64,000 nt of DNA, taken from Parabacteroides gordonii MS-1 = DSM 23371. GTDB lineage: Bacteria > Bacteroidota > Bacteroidia > Bacteroidales > Tannerellaceae. Below the pieces are notes generated by a model. It worked only from the letters and a program-made list of their open reading frames with translations, did no database searches and was not told the DNA's origin. The stretch covers positions 958,873 to 1,022,872 of the forward strand of contig NZ_KQ033919.1 of NCBI RefSeq assembly GCF_000969825.1. The letters run 5' to 3'. The first letter of the stretch is position 1. Each line of letters begins with the position of its first letter. This document shows positions 25,474 to 34,194 of this stretch, piece by piece. A program made the position numbers and the translations under genes.

Positions 25474-26658
25474 TCAATAACAAAGTCCCAGCAACCAGAT
25501 CGGCAACTTATTGTTCTGACTCTTAGGTTGCCCATAGATAGCTGCAAAGGCATTCTCTACGTCTTTGACCCGCTCGTAATCCATCAAAGGGTCGCCCACC
25601 ATGAATATGTATTTATCATTTATGAAAAAGTCATTGTTATTAAGCAAACGGACGGATGCAAAGTTAGACAATTGATCGACAAAGAATGTCTCACCCAGTA
25701 TCACACGATCGTTCAAACCTTCCTCAAAAGCGATCAAAAGATTTGTATTTCCCAGATAAGTTTTCTGGAGGCGATCCTGCACCGCCCCTCCCGTTGCCTG
25801 ATAATGCCGTATACATACCGCATCCTTCAGATATTCAAAATATTTCTTCGACTCTGTATCATCCAACTTCAATTTAGCCGCCATATCAGCCAAACGAGGT
25901 ACATTCGGTACCAGGTCGGATATCATCATCATCATTCTTTTAATATCTTTCAGCTCCGCATACTCAATCGGATAAACGGCCGGTACATCTACTTCGATCG
26001 CATCCCTCACCCGATCCTGCAACAGGAACGGATAGGCATCGGGGTCATCCCAGTAAAACGGATAACAACCATGTTCAAGATAATTACGAAACACTGGTGC
26101 GACAACAATCTGATCGTTCACATTCCTTGATATCTCTACATGATTTTCCAATAGATCATCCAACGGGATAGGAGAAAGATCCAAAAGACACTCATAGGAA
26201 AGATACTCGCGGAACGACATCGTATTCAACGTATAGCAGGATGCATCCTTCAAACCTTTCGTCACTTTCGAAATAGGAAGCAAGGATGACGCGGCAAACA
26301 CGATATGCAGATTCGGGCAACGCTCCTGCAATTTCTTCATTTCACTGAGCCAATTCGGATAACGATGTACGCCATCCATAAAAAGATGGGTTCCCCCCGC
26401 CTTATGGAACTGAAGGGCCACATTGATCATCTTTTCCCTTTGAAAGAGAATACTGTCCAGATTTAAATATAACGCCTTATCTGAATCATCGAAAACCTGC
26501 TTGATCCGTTGCAGCAATAATGTTGTTTTACCTACTCCCTGTGAGCCAAAAATTCCAATCAGACGATCATCCCACTGTATCTGCTTATAAAGATATCGCT
26601 GAAAATTGCATCTTATCCCCTTCAGTAATTGCTGATGGTTTAATTGGTATATGTCCAT
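25474..26658 (-). CDS. DUF4143-type AAA ATPase with degraded catalytic motifs
   Basis: A 394-residue cytoplasmic protein of the AAA_14/DUF4143 family common in Bacteroidales; family function is poorly known. Walker A is intact (GSQGVGKT, residues 38-45). The Walker B region reads HLFMDGVHRYPNW where relatives have DE followed by V/I-HK, so the catalytic Glu is Gly96. The sensor segment reads FAASS (121-125) instead of the usual FTGSS. The C-terminal DUF4143 part (about 250-394) ends LPIWLLGLCY but lacks the lysine-rich GGKxK motif. ATP binding without normal hydrolysis is an inference. Relatives are compared from memory. Confidence 0.85.
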   Translation of the reverse strand: MDIYQLNHQQLLKGIRCNFQRYLYKQIQWDDRLIGIFGSQGVGKTTLLLQRIKQVFDDSDKALYLNLDSILFQREKMINVALQFHKAGGTHLFMDGVHRYPNWLSEMKKLQERCPNLHIVFAASSLLPISKVTKGLKDASCYTLNTMSFREYLSYECLLDLSPIPLDDLLENHVEISRNVNDQIVVAPVFRNYLEHGCYPFYWDDPDAYPFLLQDRVRDAIEVDVPAVYPIEYAELKDIKRMMMMISDLVPNVPRLADMAAKLKLDDTESKKYFEYLKDAVCIRHYQATGGAVQDRLQKTYLGNTNLLIAFEEGLNDRVILGETFFVDQLSNFASVRLLNNNDFFINDKYIFMVGDPLMDYERVKDVENAFAAIYGQPKSQNNKLPIWLLGLCY

Positions 26659-26676
26659 AAACTAAACTATTTGTTA

Positions 26677-26802
26677 CAAATGTAATACATTATGCCAAAA
26701 ACGAAGACCGGATATAGTAAGAAAATGTTCTTTATAAAAAACATTTTTTTTAAACATAATGTTTTCAAGGACTCGTTGAATGGAGATAATCATGTACATT
26801 TG
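26677..26802. promoter_or_regulatory. Divergent promoter pair, ATPase gene and DUF362 gene
   Basis: Minus strand: TACATTTG at 26684-26677 for the ATPase/nitroreductase genes. Plus strand: TACATTTG at 26795-26802 for the DUF362 gene. The plus box puts the transcript start near 26809, so translation must begin at ATG 26824 and not at the upstream in-frame ATG 26692. Confidence 0.7.
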
Positions 26803-26823
26803 CATGATAAAACCAATAAGAGA

Positions 26824-27945
26824 ATGGACAAATCGAAAGTTTACTTTACGAATCTTCGTACGACTCCCTCCAGTAACCTGCTGGATAAAATGGAACGGCT
26901 TGTAAAACGTGCCGGCATTACAAATATTGATTTTCAGAACCAGTTCGTGGCTATCAAGATCCATTTCGGAGAACCGGGCAATCTGGCTTACATTCGTCCC
27001 AATTATGCCGCCCGTATGGCAACCTTGCTCCGCTCATTGGGGGCAAAACCTTTTCTTACGGACTGTAATACATTGTATTCGGGCCGGCGTGCTAATGCCG
27101 TGGATCATTTGGAAAGTGCTATGGAAAATGGTTTCAATCCTATTTCAGCCAAATGTGATGTAATCATCGCAGACGGACTGAAAGGAACGGAATGCCGTGA
27201 AATAGAAATAAACGGTGAATACTGTAAAGCTCCTAAGATCGGATCGGCTATTGCCGACGCTGATATTATTATCAGTATGAATCACTTCAAAGGACATGAA
27301 CAGACCGGGTTCGGAGGTGCACTGAAGAACCTGGGAATGGGATGTGCCAGTGTTGCGGGCAAGCTGGAACTGCACGGAGCCTCCCAACCCCGTATCGATC
27401 TGGAAATGTGTAAAGGTTGCAATATCTGTGTAAAACATTGCCGCCACGAAGCTATCCGCCTGGATGAAAACAGGAAAGCAGTAATCGATTATGACAAATG
27501 CGTCGGTTGCGGACAATGTGTGGCCCTTTGTCAATATGACGGTGCCGTACTCGGTTCATGGGATACTTCGGTAAACTTAAATTGTAAAATAGCAGAATAC
27601 TCACAAGCCGTATTGCAGGACAAGCCTCATTTCCATATCAGTTTCATTATGAATGTATCTCCCGAATGTGATTGTTGGAATCATAATGATGCGGCCATCG
27701 TCCCGGATCTGGGTATTGCAGCTTCATTCGATCCGGTTGCTTTGGACAAGGCTTGTGCCGATATAGTCATCAAAGCCCCGATCCTGGAAACAGGCAACCG
27801 TCTTTCAGAAACACCTCATCATGATCACTTGGAAGGTTGTGACAAATTCCATATCATGCACCCGGAAACCAACTGGCAGGCCGGACTGGAACATGCTGAA
27901 AAAATTGGAATCGGAACTCAGGAATATGAACTAATAACCGTATAA
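26824..27945 (+). CDS. DUF362 protein with 2[4Fe-4S] ferredoxin domain
   Basis: A 373-residue iron-sulfur protein. The DUF362 domain (about residues 1-190) includes VAIKIHFGEPGNLAYIRP and MNHFKGHEQTGFGGALKNLG. A bacterial ferredoxin domain follows with two complete cluster motifs, CKGCNICVKHC (about 196-206) and CVGCGQCVALC (about 226-236). The C-terminal part returns to DUF362 (MNVSPECDCWNHND). The biochemical role is unknown; electron transfer is inferred. The start is set by the promoter at 26795. mnmE begins 14 bp downstream. Confidence 0.92.
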   Translation: MDKSKVYFTNLRTTPSSNLLDKMERLVKRAGITNIDFQNQFVAIKIHFGEPGNLAYIRPNYAARMATLLRSLGAKPFLTDCNTLYSGRRANAVDHLESAMENGFNPISAKCDVIIADGLKGTECREIEINGEYCKAPKIGSAIADADIIISMNHFKGHEQTGFGGALKNLGMGCASVAGKLELHGASQPRIDLEMCKGCNICVKHCRHEAIRLDENRKAVIDYDKCVGCGQCVALCQYDGAVLGSWDTSVNLNCKIAEYSQAVLQDKPHFHISFIMNVSPECDCWNHNDAAIVPDLGIAASFDPVALDKACADIVIKAPILETGNRLSETPHHDHLEGCDKFHIMHPETNWQAGLEHAEKIGIGTQEYELITV

Positions 27946-27959
27946 GGATATATAATTTT

Positions 27960-29354
27960 ATGATCAATCAGGATACTATCTGTGCCGTATCGACAGCCCC
28001 CGGAGCCGGAGGAGTAGCTGTGATCCGTGTATCCGGCACTGACGCCATAAGAATTTGTGACACGATCTTCGTTCCCAAAGTCGAAGGAAAGAATCTTCAG
28101 AGCCAGAAAGCTTATACCTTACGCTACGGTAGTATCCGTCGCGGGGAAGAGTTGATCGACGATGTACTTGTCGCCCTCTTCCGCGCCCCTCATTCGTTTA
28201 CAGGAGAAGACACCGTCGAGATCACTTGTCATGGTTCGGTTTATATCCAGCAACAGATCCTTCAGTTACTGATAGAAGAGGGATGCCGCTCTGCTCTTCC
28301 CGGTGAATATACACAACGGGCTTTCCTGAACGGGAAAATGGATCTGAGCCAGGCGGAAGCTGTAGCCGACCTGATCGCATCCACCTCTGCCGGAATGCAC
28401 AAACTGGCCATCAACCAGATGCGCGGAGGTTTCAGTAACGAACTGACCAAGCTGCGCAGCCAGCTTCTCGACTTCACTTCCCTGATCGAACTGGAGCTTG
28501 ATTTCAGCGAAGAGGATGTGGAGTTTGCCAACCGTAACAACCTGAAGCAACTGGCTACCGCCATTGAGCAACTGATCCATAAACTGGCTGATTCATTTAG
28601 TGTCGGGAACGCCATCAAAAACGGGATCCCTGTCGCTATTATCGGAGAGACAAATGCCGGCAAATCGACACTTCTTAACCTACTCGTTGGCGAAGAGCGG
28701 GCTATCGTCTCCGACATACACGGTACGACACGTGACGTAATAGAGGACACGATCAATCTTTCGGGAGTGACCTTCCGATTTATCGATACGGCCGGTATCC
28801 GTGAAACCAACGACACCATTGAGAGCCTCGGCATTGAACGTACATTCCAAAAGTTGAGCCAGGCCTCCATCGTCCTTTGGGTAATCGACCTGAACACTCC
28901 TGCGGAACAGATTGAAGAACTAGCTAAAGTAATCATCCCGAAAGCTGAAGACAAAAAGGTCATTCTTGTTTTCAACAAATCCGACCTGCTCTCACCTGCT
29001 GAACTGGAAGCCAAGCAACAGTTACTGAATACGATACCTGCCGACCGCTTGTATATTTCAGCTAAACAGCAAGCAAATACCGAAGTCCTCAAGCAGCACC
29101 TTATCCAGGCTGCCGCCTTGCCGGAGCTCTCGCAAAATGATGTCATCGTCACAAACATCCGCCATTACGAAGCCCTGACCAAGGCCCATGAAGCGATACT
29201 GCGTGTGATAAACGGTCTCACCCTGAATATCTCCGGCGATTTCCTAAGCCAGGATATCAGGGAGTGCATGCATTATTTAGGCGAGATCACGGGGCAGATC
29301 AGTAATGACGAGATTTTAGGGAATATTTTTGAGCGGTTTTGCATCGGTAAGTAA
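27960..29354 (+). CDS. mnmE: tRNA uridine-5-carboxymethylaminomethyl modification GTPase
   Basis: MnmE works with MnmG to install the cmnm5 group on wobble U34 of tRNAs. The 464-residue protein has the N-terminal formyl-THF-binding domain (about residues 1-120), a helical domain, and an inserted G domain. G-domain motifs are GETNAGKST (from about 229), DIHGTTRD, DTAGIRET and NKSD. The C-terminal catalytic CIGK motif ends the protein. All key residues are present. It follows the DUF362 gene closely and may be cotranscribed. Confidence 0.97.
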   Translation: MINQDTICAVSTAPGAGGVAVIRVSGTDAIRICDTIFVPKVEGKNLQSQKAYTLRYGSIRRGEELIDDVLVALFRAPHSFTGEDTVEITCHGSVYIQQQILQLLIEEGCRSALPGEYTQRAFLNGKMDLSQAEAVADLIASTSAGMHKLAINQMRGGFSNELTKLRSQLLDFTSLIELELDFSEEDVEFANRNNLKQLATAIEQLIHKLADSFSVGNAIKNGIPVAIIGETNAGKSTLLNLLVGEERAIVSDIHGTTRDVIEDTINLSGVTFRFIDTAGIRETNDTIESLGIERTFQKLSQASIVLWVIDLNTPAEQIEELAKVIIPKAEDKKVILVFNKSDLLSPAELEAKQQLLNTIPADRLYISAKQQANTEVLKQHLIQAAALPELSQNDVIVTNIRHYEALTKAHEAILRVINGLTLNISGDFLSQDIRECMHYLGEITGQISNDEILGNIFERFCIGK

Positions 29355-29391
29355 ATAGTTATACTACCAGCAGAATACATAAATAAAAGTT

Positions 29392-29706
29392 ATGAAAAAA
29401 TGTAAGATCACCGTTATAAGAATGGCTTGCTATCAAGATTTAATGGAGAAATATGAGAATCCGATGGAACATGCTTGCGATATGAAGGAAGGGCGAGTCT
29501 TTATTGCTAACGGTTGGAAGAAGCCTGAAGGTATGTGTGATAGCGCGTGGGAGAGCATGTCTCCCTTTGTTATGACTTTGGCACATGGTGGTGGTAATTT
29601 TTATAATGGATGGATGAAAAATGAGAAGTCTGCGATGATTTCATGCAATGACGGCTTCCGCCCCGTCAGTTTTTTGATCGAGGCATTAGAGGAAGATGCA
29701 GAGTGA
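29392..29706 (+). CDS. TIGR04076-like small conserved protein
   Basis: A 104-residue cytoplasmic protein beginning MKKCKITVIRMACYQDLMEK. The arrangement (KITV start, C-x-W-x-S-like segment CDSAWESMSPFV, GGGNFYNGW, then ISCNDGFRPVSFLIEAL) matches the TIGR04076 family as I recall it. Function is unknown. It lies 37 bp after mnmE on the same strand and ends 4 bp before the convergent alcohol dehydrogenase gene, with no terminator visible between them. Confidence 0.8.
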   Translation: MKKCKITVIRMACYQDLMEKYENPMEHACDMKEGRVFIANGWKKPEGMCDSAWESMSPFVMTLAHGGGNFYNGWMKNEKSAMISCNDGFRPVSFLIEALEEDAE

Positions 29707-29710
29707 GAAT

Positions 29711-30751
29711 TCAAATCGGCTCACATATCGCCACCTTAACAACCCCGTCCAATCGATTCTCAAAGATACGGTAAGCCTCCTCTATCTTATTCAGCGAAAA
29801 CCGATGTGTGATAAGAGGAGTAGTATCTATCTTACCTTCTTCTATCAGGCTGAGAATCTCGGCACAATCGCAACCATCTACTCCACCAGTTTTAAAAGTC
29901 AGGTTCTTGCCATACATATCAGGTAAAGGAAGGAGCTGAGGTTTATCATAAAGAGCTACGATAGTGACGATGGCATTAGGACGGGCACATTCCCACGCCA
30001 AACGAAAAGTATCCGCACTCCCCGCGACTTCCAATACAACATCCGCTCCACCATGATCGCTGTTATTTAATACGAACTCTTTGCTGTTTTCCGGCTCCGT
30101 TATCAAAACCTCAGGATAACGCTCACGGACAAACCGGATTCTTTCAGGCGACTTCTCACAGACAATGATGCGTTTTGGCTTCTTCAGCATCACACAAAGC
30201 AAAGTACAGATTCCGGTAGGGCCGGCACCAATAATAAGGACAGTGTCATCCTCCGAAATTTCCGAGATGCGTGCAGCCCAAAAACCTGTTGCAAGTACAT
30301 CACCGACAAACAATGCCTGCTCATCACTAACGGTATCAGGAATGCAATTCAAACCCCTGTCAGCATAAGGAACCCGAACATATTCCGCCTGCCCACCATC
30401 GATCCGGCATCCTAAAGCCCAACCTCCATTAGGATCGGTACAATTGTTGACATAACCCTTCTGACAAAAGAAGCACTCCCCACAAAATGTTTCGACATTC
30501 ACAGTCACCCTGTCACCAGGCTTAACTGAAGTGACATCAGAACCGACCTCTTCCACAATACCAACCATCTCATGCCCTACCGTTATTCCCAGTATTGCAC
30601 GTGGTACACTACCGTGTTTGATATGAAGGTCACTGGTACAGATACTGCCAAGCGTCACACGTACGATCGCGTCCCGTGAATCCTGGATTTCGGGCTTTGG
30701 CTTCTCCTGTAATTCGAATTTTCCGTGTTCTTTATATGTATATGCAAGCAT
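29711..30751 (-). CDS. Zinc-dependent medium-chain alcohol dehydrogenase
   Basis: A 346-residue MDR-family NAD(P)-dependent dehydrogenase. Catalytic zinc ligands are in ICTSDLHIKHG (Cys) and GHEMVGIVEEVG (His-Glu). The structural zinc site is CGECFFCQKGYVNNC with four cysteines. The Rossmann glycine motif is GAGPTGICTLL. It resembles threonine dehydrogenase-like and 2,3-butanediol/sorbitol dehydrogenase-like enzymes, but the substrate cannot be decided. Its promoter (-7 TATCTTTG, 30796-30789) is divergent from the SDR-like gene. Confidence 0.92.
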   Translation of the reverse strand: MLAYTYKEHGKFELQEKPKPEIQDSRDAIVRVTLGSICTSDLHIKHGSVPRAILGITVGHEMVGIVEEVGSDVTSVKPGDRVTVNVETFCGECFFCQKGYVNNCTDPNGGWALGCRIDGGQAEYVRVPYADRGLNCIPDTVSDEQALFVGDVLATGFWAARISEISEDDTVLIIGAGPTGICTLLCVMLKKPKRIIVCEKSPERIRFVRERYPEVLITEPENSKEFVLNNSDHGGADVVLEVAGSADTFRLAWECARPNAIVTIVALYDKPQLLPLPDMYGKNLTFKTGGVDGCDCAEILSLIEEGKIDTTPLITHRFSLNKIEEAYRIFENRLDGVVKVAICEPI

Positions 30752-30788
30752 AATATTCTCTTTTAAATTAATAGATCCATCCTATTGC

Positions 30789-30833
30789 AAAGATAATGAT
30801 TTATCGGTTCAGAAATAAAAAACGTATCTTTGC
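30789..30833. promoter_or_regulatory. Divergent promoter pair, dehydrogenase and SDR-like gene
   Basis: Both strands carry TATCTTTG, at 30796-30789 (minus) and 30826-30833 (plus), only 29 bp apart. The -7 elements are perfect matches to TAnnTTTG. Confidence 0.75.
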
Positions 30834-30860
30834 CATACATATTATAAAAGTAAGTAGATC

Positions 30861-31592
30861 ATGGCAGACAACTACCTGGAAAAGAAATATGAGGAATACC
30901 GATCCAGAAAAAATGCCGGGACAACAACCGGCTACGGTAAGAAAAAGGCAAACACACTCCATAAAACCAGAAGAGTTTTTGTTACGGAAGGAACCGGAGA
31001 TCTCGGCAGAGTGATTGTAAAAGCATTCCGCATGGCAGGTCACCGGGTTGCATTCGGCGGTATGGATGAAGAGACAGGAAAGCTCTTGGCCGAGAAGACC
31101 GGCACAACCTTTTATCACGCAAATATCAACGACAAGGTATCTTTGGGTAATTGCCTGCAACACATGCTGGAAGATTGGGGGGATCTGGATATACTGGTCA
31201 ATAATGCATGCGCCTGCGAAACGAGCCCGATCGCGGAAACCAGCGTGGATGATTTCGAACAGCAACTATCCGGCAATCTGCTATCGACCTTCGTCACATC
31301 ACGCCTGCTCGCTCTTCACCGCCGGTCGCAAAGCGAAGTAAACCCTTACGGAAGAATAATAAATCTATCGGCAAATAGTGTCACAACCGGAGGCCTCCTC
31401 TCGCTGACATCCGCCCTTGCTGCTTCACTGGAAGAATGGCAGATAACAGTCAATTCAATCACTACCGGTCAAACACCGGCATTCGGGGAAGACATTGCCC
31501 GTATGTGTTTGTTCCTCTGTCAGGAAGAAAACGGATCGATCAATGGGGAAAACATCACAATTGGTGTAGGTATATCGAAAAGAATATATTGA
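30861..31592 (+). CDS. SDR-fold protein lacking the catalytic Tyr/Lys (probable pseudoenzyme)
   Basis: A 243-residue protein with a lysine-rich 35-residue N-terminal extension followed by a short-chain dehydrogenase fold. Recognisable pieces are VFVTEGTGDLGR (residues 40-50, cofactor loop, normally TGxxxGIG), LDILVNNACA (109-118, normally NNAG) and GRIINLSANSV (164-174). Where YxxxK belongs, the sequence reads GGLLSLTSALAASL (177-190) with no Tyr or Lys. Reductase activity therefore looks lost while the fold is kept, with no frameshift. The N-terminal extension may give a binding or structural role. Substrate unknown. Confidence 0.82.
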   Translation: MADNYLEKKYEEYRSRKNAGTTTGYGKKKANTLHKTRRVFVTEGTGDLGRVIVKAFRMAGHRVAFGGMDEETGKLLAEKTGTTFYHANINDKVSLGNCLQHMLEDWGDLDILVNNACACETSPIAETSVDDFEQQLSGNLLSTFVTSRLLALHRRSQSEVNPYGRIINLSANSVTTGGLLSLTSALAASLEEWQITVNSITTGQTPAFGEDIARMCLFLCQEENGSINGENITIGVGISKRIY

Positions 31593-31651
31593 ATTGATTA
31601 TCTTTATCCCCGAATAAAAGGTACCTTATCACCAAATAAAACAAAAAGAAT

Positions 31652-32332
31652 ATGAAAGTGAAGGCAATAATAGCGTTATCCCTGCTCATCGGAACTTTTT
31701 TCTTTAGTAGTTGCGGTAGTTACAAAACGACCAGAGACGCCATCCTGAAAATAGAAAAAGGAATGAGTAAGAGAGAGATAACCAATTTACTTGGTAATCC
31801 GGACTTCCGTCGCTTCGACCATGAATATGAACAATGGGAATTTATCAAGGTGGATCCTCTCTATGGAACCCGGACAGTGATTTTAGTTGATTTCCTGGAT
31901 GACAGGGTGACAAACATGGACTCGTTCAACGGAGATAATGCTCCCCAGACTCCGGTTCCTCCCGTAGCCGTTTACCCACCGAATGAGATCGAGTACGACA
32001 GGCCATTGCCTCCTCACAATAATCATGTACGTCCCGGCAGAGTGATCAGCAACAACGACTTCCAGCAACTCTATAACAGAGTCAAATCGAAGCCTTTCAA
32101 GGACGACCAACTGGAATTGTTAAGTATCGGAGTCGGCAACCGCTATTTCTCCTGCCAGCAATGCATACGGTTGATGTCTATCTATACATTCGATGATGAC
32201 AAACTGAAAGTATTGGATATTGTAGCTCCCCGGATAGCCGACAGGGAAAACTATGAAGATATTGTCGATTCGCTCGATTTCCTGTCAAGTCAGGATAAAG
32301 TTCGTAAGATGTTTGCAGGATCACGCAGATAA
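31652..32332 (+). CDS. Lipoprotein with SmpA/BamE-like and DUF4476 domains
   Basis: A 226-residue lipoprotein with signal and lipobox FFSSC (Cys21). Residues about 25-85 (ILKIEKGMSKREITNLLGNP...QWEFIK) have the SmpA/OmlA (BamE-like) pattern. A proline-rich linker (about 95-125) leads to a DUF4476 domain (about 135-225: NNDFQQLYNRVKSKPFKDDQ, CQQCIRLMSIYTFDDDKLKV). It is probably anchored in the outer membrane or inner leaflet of the envelope. The next gene starts 1 bp after its stop, so the two are translationally close. Function is unknown. Confidence 0.85.
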   Translation: MKVKAIIALSLLIGTFFFSSCGSYKTTRDAILKIEKGMSKREITNLLGNPDFRRFDHEYEQWEFIKVDPLYGTRTVILVDFLDDRVTNMDSFNGDNAPQTPVPPVAVYPPNEIEYDRPLPPHNNHVRPGRVISNNDFQQLYNRVKSKPFKDDQLELLSIGVGNRYFSCQQCIRLMSIYTFDDDKLKVLDIVAPRIADRENYEDIVDSLDFLSSQDKVRKMFAGSRR

Positions 32333-32333
32333 A

Positions 32334-33977
32334 ATGGATAAGTTTCATTCTTTCGGTCGTTCAGTTTCAAATATTCCCCTGCCGGAACAATTCACTTATC
32401 CATTCCATTATACCCCTCACCCCCTCTCTGTAATTGCAGCAGAGGAAGTGCAGGCTTATCTTTTGTCCAGGAAGGATTGGGAGAATGATTTGGAACAGGG
32501 AAAAATGTTCGGTGTTCTGACCGTACAGACCGAAACAGGCGAACTTGGTTTCCTGGCCGCCTTCTCCGGCATTCTGGCCGGAAAGAACCTGCACAGCTAT
32601 TTCGTTCCACCGATCTATGACCTGCAACAACCACAGGGTTTCTTTCGTCTCGAAGAAGACCGGATATCTGCAATCAATGCCCGGATCAAACAACTTCAGG
32701 CGGATAAGGAATACACCGACAACAAAAACAATTTGACGGAAACAATCCGGCAGGCAGAACAGTCCGTAAACGAAGCGAAAGAACAACTGAAAGCGGCACA
32801 AAAGGATCGTGAAAGTAAGCGGCAAACCAATCCCAGTGAAGTCGAATTAGCGAACATGATCCGCGAAAGTCAATTTCAGAAAGCGGAACTGAAGCGGTTA
32901 AAGCAACAATGGAACGACCGGATCGAAGCTTTACAATCTAAAGTAAAAGCGTTCGAGTCTGTTATAGAGAAATTGAAAACAGAACGCAAAAACCGTTCCG
33001 CCACTTTACAACAACAGCTTTTCGAACAGTTCCGTATATTGAATGCCCGGGAAGAAATCAGAGATCTATGTGATATATTCAGTGAAACGGAACAAAAGGT
33101 TCCACCTGCCGGTGCAGGAGAATGCGCAGCTCCCAAGCTATTACAATACGCTTACCAGCATCACCTGAAACCAATAGCGATGGCAGAGTTCTGGTGGGGA
33201 AATTCCCCGAAAACAGAGATCCGTCGACATGGCTATTACTACCCGGCATGCAAAGGAAAGTGTGAACCGATACTGAAGCACATGTTGCAGGGGCTGGATG
33301 TAGAGTCCAACCCGCTCTCCAAGAATATCCACAGTGATACTGAACTGGAAATCTTACTGGAAGACGAATACCTGTTGGTGATCAACAAGCCGGCCGGAAT
33401 GCTCTCTGTTCCGGGGAAGATGGATCTCGACTCTGTCTACCAACGACTGGCCGCCCGTTACCCGGACGCAACCGGCCCCATGATCGTGCATCGGTTGGAT
33501 ATGGCTACATCCGGCTTGCTCCTTGTGGCCAAGACAAAGACCATTCATCAGAACTTACAGGCTCAATTCAAAAACCGGACAGTAAAGAAACGGTATATTG
33601 CCCTGCTCGACGGTTCAGTCCTCTCAGATGAAGGCACCATCGACTTGCCGCTATGCCCCGACCCGACAGACCGCCCCCGCCAAGTAGTAAATAAAGAATA
33701 CGGAAAGCCGGCTTTGACTAACTACCAGGTACTCGAACGTAAGCCGGATCATACACGTATCGTATTTTACCCGCTTACCGGACGAACCCATCAGCTGCGT
33801 GTGCATGCCGCCCATCCCGAAGGCCTGAATACACCTATCATTGGAGATGAATTATATGGAAAAAAGGCTGACCGGTTGTATCTACATGCCGAAAGCCTGG
33901 AGTTCAAGCATCCGGTAACAGGAGAAATAGTTCATGTGGAGAAGAAAGCAGAATTTCACATAGGCAATCAGAGGTAA
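32334..33977 (+). CDS. RluA-family pseudouridine synthase with long coiled-coil N-terminus
   Basis: A 547-residue protein. Residues about 335-540 are an RluA-type rRNA/tRNA pseudouridine synthase, with the catalytic Asp in MIVHRLDMATSGLLLVAKT and the later motif LTGRTHQLRVH. The N-terminal 330 residues are not a normal S4 domain. They hold a conserved start (FTYPFHYTPHPLS), a long Glu/Lys/Gln-rich coiled coil (about 115-235) and ECAAPKLLQYAYQHHLKPIAMAEFWWG. This architecture is known in Bacteroidetes. ATG 32334 is chosen because it follows the upstream stop by 1 bp. RNA target unknown. Confidence 0.9.
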   Translation: MDKFHSFGRSVSNIPLPEQFTYPFHYTPHPLSVIAAEEVQAYLLSRKDWENDLEQGKMFGVLTVQTETGELGFLAAFSGILAGKNLHSYFVPPIYDLQQPQGFFRLEEDRISAINARIKQLQADKEYTDNKNNLTETIRQAEQSVNEAKEQLKAAQKDRESKRQTNPSEVELANMIRESQFQKAELKRLKQQWNDRIEALQSKVKAFESVIEKLKTERKNRSATLQQQLFEQFRILNAREEIRDLCDIFSETEQKVPPAGAGECAAPKLLQYAYQHHLKPIAMAEFWWGNSPKTEIRRHGYYYPACKGKCEPILKHMLQGLDVESNPLSKNIHSDTELEILLEDEYLLVINKPAGMLSVPGKMDLDSVYQRLAARYPDATGPMIVHRLDMATSGLLLVAKTKTIHQNLQAQFKNRTVKKRYIALLDGSVLSDEGTIDLPLCPDPTDRPRQVVNKEYGKPALTNYQVLERKPDHTRIVFYPLTGRTHQLRVHAAHPEGLNTPIIGDELYGKKADRLYLHAESLEFKHPVTGEIVHVEKKAEFHIGNQR

Positions 33978-33992
33978 GCCTGACCTGAAATA

Positions 33993-34027
33993 AAAAAAAG
34001 TCACTCCTAAAAGGAATGACTTTTTTT
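33993..34027. terminator. Bidirectional terminator between the RluA gene and tRNA-His
   Basis: AAAAAAAGTCACTCC and GGAATGACTTTTTTT pair around a TAAAA loop with one mismatch. The A and T tracts make it functional in both directions. Confidence 0.9.
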
Positions 34028-34036
34028 GTTTTTACG

Positions 34037-34109
34037 GGTGGAAGACGGGATTCGAACCCGCGACACCCTGAACCACAATCAGGTGCTCTACCACTGAACT
34101 ACAACCACC
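34037..34109 (-). tRNA. tRNA-His (GTG)
   Basis: The minus strand folds as a tRNA with anticodon stem-loop CCTGA-TTGTGGT-TCAGG, giving anticodon GTG. The T arm is GCGGG-TTCGAAT-CCCGT and the 5' end carries the extra G typical of tRNA-His. CCA is not encoded. The acceptor stem as read (GTGGTTG with CTTCCAC) has two adjacent T-T mismatches, which is unusual. A TATCTTTG promoter lies at 34144-34137. Confidence 0.93.
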
Positions 34110-34136
34110 ATGTATATCTTTTTTTCTAAGACGCTG

Positions 34137-34144
34137 CAAAGATA
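34137..34144 (-). promoter_or_regulatory. -7 promoter box for tRNA-His
   Basis: Reads TATCTTTG on the minus strand, a perfect TAnnTTTG, 28 bp upstream of the mature tRNA 5' end. Confidence 0.7.
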
Positions 34145-34194
34145 GCTGTATTTTTTTACTCTGCAAACTTTTCGAGCAAAAATATGCAGAATAT

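Noticed and set aside
25162-26130. 322-codon plus-strand ORF across the nitroreductase and ATPase genes
   Set aside because: Antisense shadow of two recognisable minus-strand genes; no family resemblance.
26692-26823. Longer N-terminus for the DUF362 protein
   Set aside because: The promoter box at 26795-26802 lies inside this extension, and the extension has no family similarity.
28262-29158. 298-codon minus-strand ORF inside mnmE
   Set aside because: Antisense shadow with low-complexity Ser/Arg composition; mnmE is certain.
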